Source of the DNA: Lysobacterales bacterium
Lineage (GTDB): Bacteria; Pseudomonadota; Gammaproteobacteria; Xanthomonadales; Rhodanobacteraceae
Direction: 5' to 3'
NCBI GenBank assembly: GCA_013298265.1
Contig: JAAFHE010000087.1
Span: forward strand, 1-6,738
DNA: 6,738 nucleotides
Numbering within the stretch: the first letter of the stretch is position 1; the number at the start of each line of letters is the position of its first letter. A program made the position numbers and the translations under genes. Positions 1 to 5,496 of this stretch are shown one piece after another. Under the pieces are notes generated by a model, which searched no databases, was not told the origin of the DNA, and saw nothing but the letters and a program-made list of their open reading frames with translations.

Positions 1-957
1 GGCCTGTCTGAGAACGGTTTCGATTTCACCGCGTCACTGGGCCTGACCGACATCGACGGCGGCACGCCGCGCGAAGTCGACATCGAAGGCGCCGCGCGCA
101 GCGGCGACCTGATCTTCTGGACCGGTTCGCATTCCAACAGGAGGGACAACGGCGCGGCGCGGCCGAACCGCCAGCGCGTCTTTTCCACGCGTCTCAGCGG
201 CAGCGGCAGCCAGGCCACGCTGAGCTACGTCGCGCGCTACGATCATCTGCGCACGGATCTCGTCGCCTGGGACGCGGGCAATGGCCACGGCCTTGGTGCG
301 GACGCGCTGGGCCTGGCCGCAAGTGCGGCGACCGGCGTATGGCCCGAGCGCGACGACGGCTTCAATATCGAAGGTCTCGCGCTGGCCCCAGATGCGGACG
401 GCCTCTACGTCGCATTCCGCGCGCCGTTGCTGCCTCTGAATCAGCGGCGCAAGGCGCTCGTGATCCACGCCACCAACCTGCGCAGCACCATCGCCGCTGC
501 TCCGGCCGGCGGTTCCGCCGCGGCGGGCAGCCTGATTTTCGCCGCGCCGATCGAGCTTGATCTGGGTGGCCGCGGCATTCGCGATATCGTGCGCAACGCG
601 CAGGGCAAGTACCTGATCGCTGCCGGTCCGACCGCCGCCGCGACCGGCGTGGCGCCGGCAAATTTCCGTTTGTATACCTGGAGCGGCGATCGTGCGGACG
701 CGCCGCTGCCGCTGGACACGGACCTGAGCGGCATCGCCGCGAGCGGTAGCATCGAAACCCTTGTCAATGCCGACAGCGCGGTGCTCGGTCCTCTGACGCT
801 GGAACTGCTCGCTGACAGCGGCGACACCGTCTGGTACGCCGACGGCATCATCGCGAAGGATCTTGCCGAGCCGCGGCACCGCAAGTTCCTCGGCGGCCGC
901 GTGGCCATTGATCTGCCGCCGGCGAACGACCGGGTGTTTGCACATGGGTTCGAGTGA
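1..957 (+). CDS. DUF3616 domain-containing protein, 3' part (5' end outside window)
   Basis: The open frame runs from base 1 to a TGA at 955-957 and gives 318 residues without a start, so the gene begins upstream. I assign it to DUF3616 from a pattern I recognise: a DIEGAARSGDLIFWTGSHS-like segment at visible residues 27-45, then FNIEGLALAPDADGLYVAF at 121-139, then GIRDIV...GKYLIAAGP at about 202-220. These look like successive blades of a beta-propeller-like repeat fold, which is inference. No catalytic residues are known to me for this family and no function is assigned. The signal peptide, if there is one, would be outside the window. The next gene (the Zur-like regulator) converges on it from about 500 bp away, so it does not share an operon with the zinc genes. 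A 303-residue open frame on the opposite strand is a GC-rich shadow. Confidence 0.8.
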   Translation, partial: GLSENGFDFTASLGLTDIDGGTPREVDIEGAARSGDLIFWTGSHSNRRDNGAARPNRQRVFSTRLSGSGSQATLSYVARYDHLRTDLVAWDAGNGHGLGADALGLAASAATGVWPERDDGFNIEGLALAPDADGLYVAFRAPLLPLNQRRKALVIHATNLRSTIAAAPAGGSAAAGSLIFAAPIELDLGGRGIRDIVRNAQGKYLIAAGPTAAATGVAPANFRLYTWSGDRADAPLPLDTDLSGIAASGSIETLVNADSAVLGPLTLELLADSGDTVWYADGIIAKDLAEPRHRKFLGGRVAIDLPPANDRVFAHGFE

Positions 958-1115
958 AGGCCGGCAATCTCTGGGTGGCTGCCTTTCATCCCCATAAAAG
1001 CGATGGCTTCTTTTCGCAACGCCCGGAAATTGGCTCGGTTTCGCCAGGTTGGTTCAGTCCGCTCCTCCAAGGGGAAGGTTGGGCGAGGATGGCGTTCGCC
1101 CTGTGGTTCAGTTAG

Positions 1116-1133
1116 CCCGCATTTCTCACACCC
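1116..1133 (+). repeat. Left terminal inverted repeat of the MITE-like element
   Basis: These 18 bases pair with 1275-1292 apart from one mismatch at 1129/1279. The outer 13 bases pair perfectly. Confidence 0.8.
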
Positions 1134-1274
1134 GTTCGTAGCGAGGGCGTCGAGACGCCGTCCTGATGCGCGCCGCGGACTTCAGTGGCGGCGAAGGCGT
1201 AGCCGACGCTACGTCGAGCCGACACCAGGGAGCAGCGCGCGTCAGGGTGAGCGTATCGGCGGCCGCAGTAGATC

Positions 1275-1292
1275 GGGTCTGAGAAATGCGGG
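1275..1292 (-). repeat. Right terminal inverted repeat of the MITE-like element
   Basis: These 18 bases are the inverted partner of 1116-1133. They are followed directly by TTAG, the same tetranucleotide that precedes the left repeat. Confidence 0.8.
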
Positions 1293-1457
1293 TTAGCCGC
1301 CGCATTTGCCATCTGCGGGAAACGGCGGCCGGCAGACGATGGCGGCGGATATCGGCCTACTGCACCTTGCTCGTCGCCTCGCGAGTGGGATGCTGATGCC
1401 CGAGTCGGTGCCGGCAGCGCGACGACGGTGGCCGCGCGGCTCAGCACGGCGCGCAGA

Positions 1458-2006
1458 TCAACCCGAATCGGCTGCCGGTAGGTTCATGCGGTATGTCGGA
1501 TCGCATTCTCTGCGACGCGTGTCTTTCGGCACGCGCGTGCGTGGCCTGGCAGGACCAGCAGCAGAAGTCTCTCTCGCCTGGCAGCGAGCGCAGACCCCTT
1601 TGGCTTCGATCACCCGCTGCGCAAGGCGGAATCCTAGGGCGACCGCCTGCGATTCAAGCCGCGATGACAGTTCCCTGTCGGCGACGGACTCCGCTCTGGA
1701 ACAACGCTCACAGATGAAGAATGCCGCGTCAGTAGCCCACGGGACAGCGTCAACGCACGCGACGTAGGCATTCATGATCACCAGCCGTCGCACCAACTGA
1801 TGCGACGCGAGAAAATCGAGTGACCGATAGACCATTGCAGGCGCTGCTGTTCGCCGGGCACCCAGAGCCGCAAGGATTCCGTACGCGTTGAGTGGCGTAG
1901 GCGATCTGGCGACTGTGCACAGAACATCGGCACGGTTGGGTGTCAGCCGACCACCGTGTTTTCGGCAATGCGCGGCTGCTTCGCGCAGAAACGACTCAAT
2001 ATGCAT
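1458..2006 (-). CDS. zur: Zur-like Fur-family transcriptional regulator with an altered sensory zinc site
   Basis: This 182-residue protein has Fur/Zur architecture: a winged helix with RLTPNR (20-25) and MVYRSLDFL (58-66), then NAYVAC (79-84), FFICERC (96-102) and GVCARC (137-142). The order and spacing match E. coli Zur, and C99, C102, C139 and C142 align with its structural Cys4 zinc site (C103, C106, C143, C146). Of the regulatory-site ligands in E. coli Zur (H77, C88, H96, E111), only the cysteine is kept (C84). R73 and T92 replace the histidines, and the glutamate position is S107 with E106 next to it. A 40-residue Arg/Pro-rich tail follows the last CxxC. I prefer the ATG at 2006 (MHIESF). 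A TTG at 2048 would add 14 residues, and neither has a clear ribosome-binding site. It lies 78 bp behind the methyltransferase gene on the same strand and is probably co-transcribed with it. The family is certain. Zinc as its effector is inferred from similarity and nearby operators. Confidence 0.85.
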   Translation of the reverse strand: MHIESFLREAAAHCRKHGGRLTPNRADVLCTVARSPTPLNAYGILAALGARRTAAPAMVYRSLDFLASHQLVRRLVIMNAYVACVDAVPWATDAAFFICERCSRAESVADRELSSRLESQAVALGFRLAQRVIEAKGVCARCQARETSAAGPARPRTRVPKDTRRRECDPTYRMNLPAADSG

Positions 2007-2084
2007 GGCCGGATGCACCACGCAGCCAAAGCTCTGGCCGAATCGCAACTTCCGCGCGGGGCGCAGGTTGCGGTTTCGCGATCT

Positions 2085-2837
2085 TCACGGCTGCGGCTCA
2101 CTGACGATGACATAGTCATGTCCGTGCCGCAGCGCACCGTCCCGCCGCGCAACCGCGAGCGCTTCGGCTCTCAACGCAGCGATGTGCCCATGCATCGCAA
2201 CAGCGAGACTCCGGTCTTTCCACCGGTCGATCGCCGAGGCGCACAAGTCAAGCTGGCTCGTGATGAAGCGGTTGCCGCAGCGGATTGCGATCTTTCGCAC
2301 GTCGAGAACCCGGTAGCCGCTGCGCTCCAGCTGGCGCAAGCACCAGTCCAGCGGATACTCGCGACAGGGTCTGTCGTTCGCCAGCAGCAGACAGGCATCC
2401 CTGACACGTCCTATGCGCGCCACCAGACGGCCGTGCTCGTCGTCGGGGTTGTAGGGCACGTAGGGTTCCAGCCCCGCGACATATAGGCGGGTACCGACGA
2501 GCGGACGCAGCCGCGCGAAGATCTGGTCCTGCCAGTAGGGCGCAAACCCTTCTATCGCGCCAAGCAGATAGTCGGCCAGTACTGTGTCGTACGTTTCTCC
2601 GTGCAGCAAGGTGGCGTCTAGCCAGCTGCCGACAATGATCCGGTCTGCGGCGCGGATCTGCCGCCCGGCAACGGTGCGGACTTTTTCGGCCGTCTGCGAG
2701 GTTCCTGCTACGGCGGTCCAACGCTGCGTCGGCTGCTGCAGAATCCAACGCAGAGAAGCCGGACCGGCACCGGCGTCCAATACGGAACCCCACGGAAGTG
2801 TTCCGTGGAGTTCGGTCATGAGGTCATACAAGGACAT
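2085..2837 (-). CDS. Class I SAM-dependent methyltransferase, substrate unknown
   Basis: The protein is 250 residues and complete. The SAM-binding motif I is VLDAGAGPASLRWI at 19-32, at the usual distance from the N-terminus for a Rossmann-fold methyltransferase without an extra domain. A conserved-looking block YDTVLADYLLGAIEGF at 83-98 occupies the position of motif IV and post-motif regions. REYPLDWCL (159-167) and GYRVLDVRKI (174-183) look like the later strands. No signal peptide or membrane segment is visible, so it is cytoplasmic. The ATG at 2837 lies 5 bp after the stop codon of the TonB-receptor remnant, with no clear ribosome-binding site, which suggests that translation was once coupled to the receptor. 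The Zur-like gene follows on the same strand. This context points to a role in metal homeostasis, but the substrate cannot be told from the sequence. Confidence 0.8.
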   Translation of the reverse strand: MSLYDLMTELHGTLPWGSVLDAGAGPASLRWILQQPTQRWTAVAGTSQTAEKVRTVAGRQIRAADRIIVGSWLDATLLHGETYDTVLADYLLGAIEGFAPYWQDQIFARLRPLVGTRLYVAGLEPYVPYNPDDEHGRLVARIGRVRDACLLLANDRPCREYPLDWCLRQLERSGYRVLDVRKIAIRCGNRFITSQLDLCASAIDRWKDRSLAVAMHGHIAALRAEALAVARRDGALRHGHDYVIVSEPQP

Positions 2838-2842
2838 GGCGG

Positions 2843-3185
2843 TCAGAAACCGTAGCGCACGCCAGCCGTGTAGTTCCGGCCAGGCGGCGGAACCCCACTG
2901 GCGAGGAGCGACGTCGGGTTCGACCCCCGGCCCTCAAGCGGATTGCGGCCACGCAGAGACACACGAGCATTGCCGCTGTCGCCCAGTGGGTAGCTTACGG
3001 TCAGGTTGAGCATGTTGTGCCCCGGAAATTTGGTTTCGAAGTCGGTGATGTCGATCCGGCTTTGCGGCGCTATAGAACTCCACATTCGCCGTCAGACCGC
3101 TGCCATTCGTTGTTAAAGCGAAGTCCCACACGCTTGGCCGGGATTCATGGCGCGGCGCGTCCGCCGTCTTCAACCGTCGCGTGTT
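2843..3185 (-). pseudogene. TonB-dependent receptor remnant, C-terminal barrel strands only, frameshifted
   Basis: The last 65 or so codons read RIDITDFETKFPGHNMLNL, then VSYPLGDSGNARVSLRGRNP, and end PPPGRNYTAGVRYGF-stop. This is the typical end of an outer-membrane receptor: alternating beta strands, an 'LxGRNPLE' motif like 'xDNLLN', a PPPGRNxxxGVxY segment and a terminal aromatic. The PGRN-type ending resembles zinc receptors of the ZnuD group. Upstream homology continues in a different frame (RPSVWDFALTTNGSGLTANV), so one extra base, or two missing, lies between about 3085 and 3060. Nothing of the plug domain or earlier strands remains: the sequence passes directly into the ABC-ATPase remnant near 3185-3191. 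A functional gene would be about 2 kb, so most of it has been deleted. Confidence 0.7.
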
Positions 3186-3307
3186 CGCGATGTGGATTTG
3201 CCGGCGCCGTTTACCTCGCCGGCATCGACAGCGAGATTCAGCTCGCTCAGCGCCGTCGCCGTACCGTAGCGCTTGCTCAGCCCGCATGTTTCCAGAACCA
3301 GTGTCAT
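3170..3307 (-). pseudogene. ABC-2-type transporter ATPase remnant, broken at the Walker A loop
   Basis: An ATG at 3307 opens MTLVLETCGLSKRYGTATAL (residues 1-20), the standard beginning of an ABC ATPase with its A-loop tyrosine (Y14). AGEV (29-32) is then joined directly to NGAGKST (33-39). In intact relatives about six residues, of the type 'xGLLGP', lie between these, so the P-loop has lost roughly 18 bp in frame. Two residues or less after the P-loop the homology stops and the frame closes at a TGA (3170-3172), a total of 45 codons. NGAGKST is typical of ABC-2 exporter-type ATPases, unlike the GPSGSGKT of the second ATPase in this window. The start lies 27 bp from the Zur-box-like operator, so it was probably the first gene of the minus-strand operon. 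The peptide cannot bind ATP. Confidence 0.75.
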
Positions 3308-3334
3308 CGTCCCGACCAGGTCGCTCGCTACATA

Positions 3335-3354
3335 TGTTATGTTATAACCTAACG
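3335..3354. promoter_or_regulatory. Zur-box-like operator between the minus-strand operon and phoD
   Basis: The sequence TGTTATGTTATAACCTAACG has inverted symmetry over 3336-3353, with one mismatched pair. It matches 18 of 20 bases of the perfect palindrome at 5456-5475. Both resemble the Zur consensus of gammaproteobacteria, two ATGTTAT-type half sites around a TATAA centre. It lies 27 bp before the ATG of the ABC remnant (-) and 41 bp before phoD (+), and TATAAC within it could serve as a -10 element. This is AT-rich DNA in a GC-rich window. Binding by the regulator encoded at 1458-2006 is inferred. Confidence 0.8.
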
Positions 3355-3385
3355 ATAACGGATTTTGGAAATAGATCGAAAGTCG

Positions 3386-3391
3386 TGAGGG
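3386..3391 (+). promoter_or_regulatory. Ribosome-binding site of phoD
   Basis: TGAGGG lies four bases before the ATG at 3396 and supports that start. It is the clearest Shine-Dalgarno sequence in the window. Confidence 0.6.
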
Positions 3392-3395
3392 CGCC

Positions 3396-4994
3396 ATGGA
3401 TTTTGGCTGGGCGAATCGCTGGTTTGCTTCAGGAGACGGTCTCTCGGAACGGAGCCGTGTTGAACGACGGCGGCTGCTCGCCGCCGCGGTGCTGGCGCCT
3501 TTCCTGGCGGCCGCGCCCCTGGGGCGCGCCGCACGCCAACGCTTCGTCGACTATCCGTTTCGTCTAGGCGTCAGTTCCGGATGCCCGACCGCTACATCGG
3601 TCGTGCTTTGGACGAGACTCTGCGCCGATCCTTTGCACGGGGGCGGTATCGAGGATCAGCGCATCAAACTGAATTGGGAAGTGGCGGACGACGAGCGGTT
3701 CGCCGTCGTTCGGCAGCGCGGGGAGTGGTATACAAGTTCTGATCTGGCTCATTCGGCTCATGTGGAAGTTTCCGGCTTGGCCCCGAACCGGCCGTACTGG
3801 TATCGCTTCTTCGTTGGCGACGCGGTGAGTCCGACGGGGCGCACGCGCACGTTGCCGTCCGCCCAGGAGCCAGCCTCCAGCGCGCGGTTTGCTACCGCGT
3901 CGTGCCAGCATTTCGAGCAGGGCTACTTCCACGCGTATCGGGGACTCATCGCAGACGAACCTCAGTTCCTGGTCTTTCTCGGCGATTCGATCTACGAGAG
4001 TTCCTGGGGCGACGATCCGGTCCGCAGCCATGCTGGAGGCGTCACGCGATCGCTGGATGCCTACCGGAACCGCCACGCCCAGTACCGCTGCGATCCCGAT
4101 CTCGCCGCCGCGCACGCCAGCTTTCCCTGGATCGTCACGGTCGACGACCACGAGGTGGAAAACGACTGGGCGGGCGATCTCTCTCAGCACCTCGATCCGC
4201 AGTTCGCCCTGCGCAAAGCGGCCGGGCTGCAGGCGTTTTTCGAACACATGCCACTGCCCCTTCGCGTGCTCGGCAAGGGCGCGGCGCTGGAGCTCCACAA
4301 GTCCTGGGACATCGGCCGGCTGGCGAGAATCAACCTGCTGGATACGCGACAGTTTCGGGACCCGCAGCCCTGTCCGCGACCCGGCATCAGTGGCGCCAAC
4401 ACGGTGAGCGACGAGGATTGCCCGGCCCGCAACGGCGAGGGCCGCACTCTGCTCGGCGCACGGCAACAGCGGTGGCTGGAGTCGCAGCTGGCACGCTCAC
4501 CCGCGGCCTGGAACGTACTGGCGCAGCCCACGCTGTTCTCGCCCCTGCGTCAGCCGCGCGACGGCGTCACGAATCACTACACGGAAACGTGGGATGGCTA
4601 TCCCAGAGCGCGCCAGCAGGTGATCGATACGATCGTGCGCCAGCGGGTGAAGAATCCGCTGATCCTTGGTGGGGACGTGCACTGCACCTACGCGATGGAC
4701 GTTCGCGAGCAGCCGGAGAACGACAGCTCGCGAACGATTGCGACGGAATTCACTGGCACATCGGTCACCAGCGAGGGGTTTCCCCAAACGACGGTCGATC
4801 GCTTTCTGGCGGCGAACCCGCATGCCCGATTCGCCAACAGCGAAGACCACGGCTACCTTTTGTTCGATCTCAGCGAGGCACGTGCTGCCGTCCGGCTTCG
4901 CACTGTGGCGAGCGTGAAGGAGCGTGACGCATCGTTGTCAACGCGCGCGTCGTTTGTGGTCGAGGCGGGGAGGCCAGGCGTCGTCGTCGCGTAG
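3396..4994 (+). CDS. phoD: PhoD-type alkaline phosphatase/phosphodiesterase, Tat-exported
   Basis: The 532-residue protein is complete, a usual length for PhoD. The N-terminus carries a Tat signal: ERRRLL at 23-28, a hydrophobic run AAAVLAPFLAAAPLG, and cleavage probably after the alanines near 45-47. The N-terminal beta domain follows (FRLGVSSGCPTATSVVLWTR, 55-74), then the metallophosphoesterase domain: ASCQHFEQGYFHAY (168-181, C170), FLGDSIYE (194-201, D197 and Y200), VDDHEVENDW (249-258) and LGGDVHCTY (424-432, D427 and H429). These are the positions that hold the Fe(III)/Ca cofactor in characterised PhoD enzymes. The reaction is release of phosphate from phosphomono- or diesters in the periplasm. 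Unlike PhoA, PhoD does not need zinc. No PHO box was noticed, but a Zur-like operator lies 41 bp upstream, which suggests induction by zinc starvation. The gene converges with the MerC gene, with 14 bp between stops. Confidence 0.92.
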   Translation: MDFGWANRWFASGDGLSERSRVERRRLLAAAVLAPFLAAAPLGRAARQRFVDYPFRLGVSSGCPTATSVVLWTRLCADPLHGGGIEDQRIKLNWEVADDERFAVVRQRGEWYTSSDLAHSAHVEVSGLAPNRPYWYRFFVGDAVSPTGRTRTLPSAQEPASSARFATASCQHFEQGYFHAYRGLIADEPQFLVFLGDSIYESSWGDDPVRSHAGGVTRSLDAYRNRHAQYRCDPDLAAAHASFPWIVTVDDHEVENDWAGDLSQHLDPQFALRKAAGLQAFFEHMPLPLRVLGKGAALELHKSWDIGRLARINLLDTRQFRDPQPCPRPGISGANTVSDEDCPARNGEGRTLLGARQQRWLESQLARSPAAWNVLAQPTLFSPLRQPRDGVTNHYTETWDGYPRARQQVIDTIVRQRVKNPLILGGDVHCTYAMDVREQPENDSSRTIATEFTGTSVTSEGFPQTTVDRFLAANPHARFANSEDHGYLLFDLSEARAAVRLRTVASVKERDASLSTRASFVVEAGRPGVVVA

Positions 4995-5008
4995 CGCGGG
5001 CTCGCCGG

Positions 5009-5449
5009 CTAACAGTGCTTTCGCAGCCGACGATCATGCAGCGTCGCGCCCAGCAGCAGAAGGCTTCCCGACGCCATCAGCGCGGCGTGCTCCCATAGGC
5101 CGATGGGCAGCAAGGAAGAGAGCGCAATCATGAAGACCACGGTGGACGCCAGCAGCCAGGCAGCCGGTTGCCAGTGGCGATGCCGCATGAAGCCAAGCGC
5201 CAGCGAAGCAAAGGAAAGTGCAAGGCTCAGTCCTACCCCGAGCGTCTCCCAGCGCCCGAGGCTCAGCACGAATGTCGCGACACCGTGGTAGGGATGCCGC
5301 CACGACAGCAGGCTGACCGCTATCGATGCGTTCAGAGCCAGCGCAATCGGCAAAGCCAGGCAATGCAACGCGCACACCGCTGCTAGCCAGGGGCCTGCGC
5401 GGTCGGCTACAGCCCACCAAAACCTTTTCTGCCGTTCCACAGTATTCAT
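5009..5449 (-). CDS. MerC-domain small membrane protein
   Basis: The ATG at 5449 gives 146 residues (MNTVERQK...). I reject longer forms because they would read through the Zur palindrome and the divergent ZrgA gene. Four membrane segments are visible at about 20-42, 58-88 (possibly with a break), 96-115 and 118-137. The first contains WLAAVCALHCLALP (21-34) with C26 and C30, the 'CxxHC-LxxP' signature of MerC-domain proteins. The protein ends with RRLRKHC, placing another cysteine at residue 146. Histidines cluster in the loops (H52, H55, H90, H92). MerC proteins of mercury operons carry Hg(II) across the inner membrane. Here there are no other mer genes, and the start lies 5 bp from a Zur box, so zinc or another metal is more likely. 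Transport activity is inferred. Confidence 0.85.
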   Translation of the reverse strand: MNTVERQKRFWWAVADRAGPWLAAVCALHCLALPIALALNASIAVSLLSWRHPYHGVATFVLSLGRWETLGVGLSLALSFASLALGFMRHRHWQPAAWLLASTVVFMIALSSLLPIGLWEHAALMASGSLLLLGATLHDRRLRKHC

Positions 5450-5454
5450 CTTAA

Positions 5455-5476
5455 GTGTTATGTTATAACATAACAC
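5455..5476. promoter_or_regulatory. Zur-box operator, perfect 22-bp palindrome, between MerC and ZrgA genes
   Basis: TGTTATGTTATAACATAACA (5456-5475) equals its own reverse complement, and the flanking G5455 and C5476 extend the symmetry to 22 bp. The pattern fits the Zur consensus (ATGTTATA-type arms). It lies 5 bp before the MerC ATG on the minus strand and 20 bp before the ZrgA ATG on plus, so one dimer pair could shut off both genes. TATAAC or CATAAC within the palindrome can act as the -10 element in each direction, which would put the operator over the promoter cores. Confidence 0.88.
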
Positions 5477-5496
5477 ATCCAACAAAGAACGCATCC

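Larger units (their letters stand above)
1112..1296. mobile_element. MITE-like non-autonomous element, 177 bp, with TTAG target duplication
   Basis: CCCGCATTTCTCA at 1116-1128 is exactly reverse-complemented at 1280-1292. Counting the next five bases, 17 of 18 pair (1116-1133 with 1275-1292). Immediately outside both ends lies the same tetranucleotide TTAG (1112-1115 and 1293-1296), as expected of a 4-bp target-site duplication. The 177-bp body has no transposase and contains smaller palindromes (1146-1159, and a stem 1198-1203 with 1208-1213). That makes it a miniature inverted-repeat element moved by a transposase encoded elsewhere. Short duplications and CC-starting termini would fit the IS1380 family, but that link is a guess from memory of that family's properties. 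Confidence 0.75.
958..1457. other. 500-bp convergent intergenic region with a MITE-like element
   Basis: This gap separates the 3' ends of the DUF3616 gene and the Zur-like gene. Its middle is occupied by the inverted-repeat element described separately (1112-1296). I see no credible gene on either side of the element. The open frames there are arginine-, alanine- and proline-rich translations of GC-rich DNA and match no family I know. A weak stem-loop followed by T residues lies near 1000-1015 but is too short to call a terminator. The stretch 1297-1457 could be an eroded gene remnant, but no frame gives recognisable protein. Confidence 0.5.

Noticed and set aside
34..945. A 303-codon open frame on the minus strand opposite the DUF3616 gene
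   Set aside because: It is low-complexity Arg/Ala/Gly-rich translation, antisense to a frame with clear DUF3616 motifs, as is common in GC-rich DNA.
998..1016. Possible terminator after the DUF3616 gene (AAGC-loop-GCTT followed by T residues)
   Set aside because: The stem is only four base pairs and is not GC-rich, so it is no better than chance.
1112..1447. A 111-codon minus-strand frame covering the MITE
   Set aside because: Its reading frame comes from the element's repeats and shows no known protein features.
3001..3352. A plus-strand frame over the ABC/TonB remnant (111 codons)
   Set aside because: It is the antisense of recognisable ABC and receptor sequence and runs through the operator.
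3902..4927. A 341-codon plus-strand frame inside phoD, and a 300-codon minus-strand frame at 3564-4466
   Set aside because: Both are shadows of the PhoD frame, which carries all the domain motifs. Their translations match no family.
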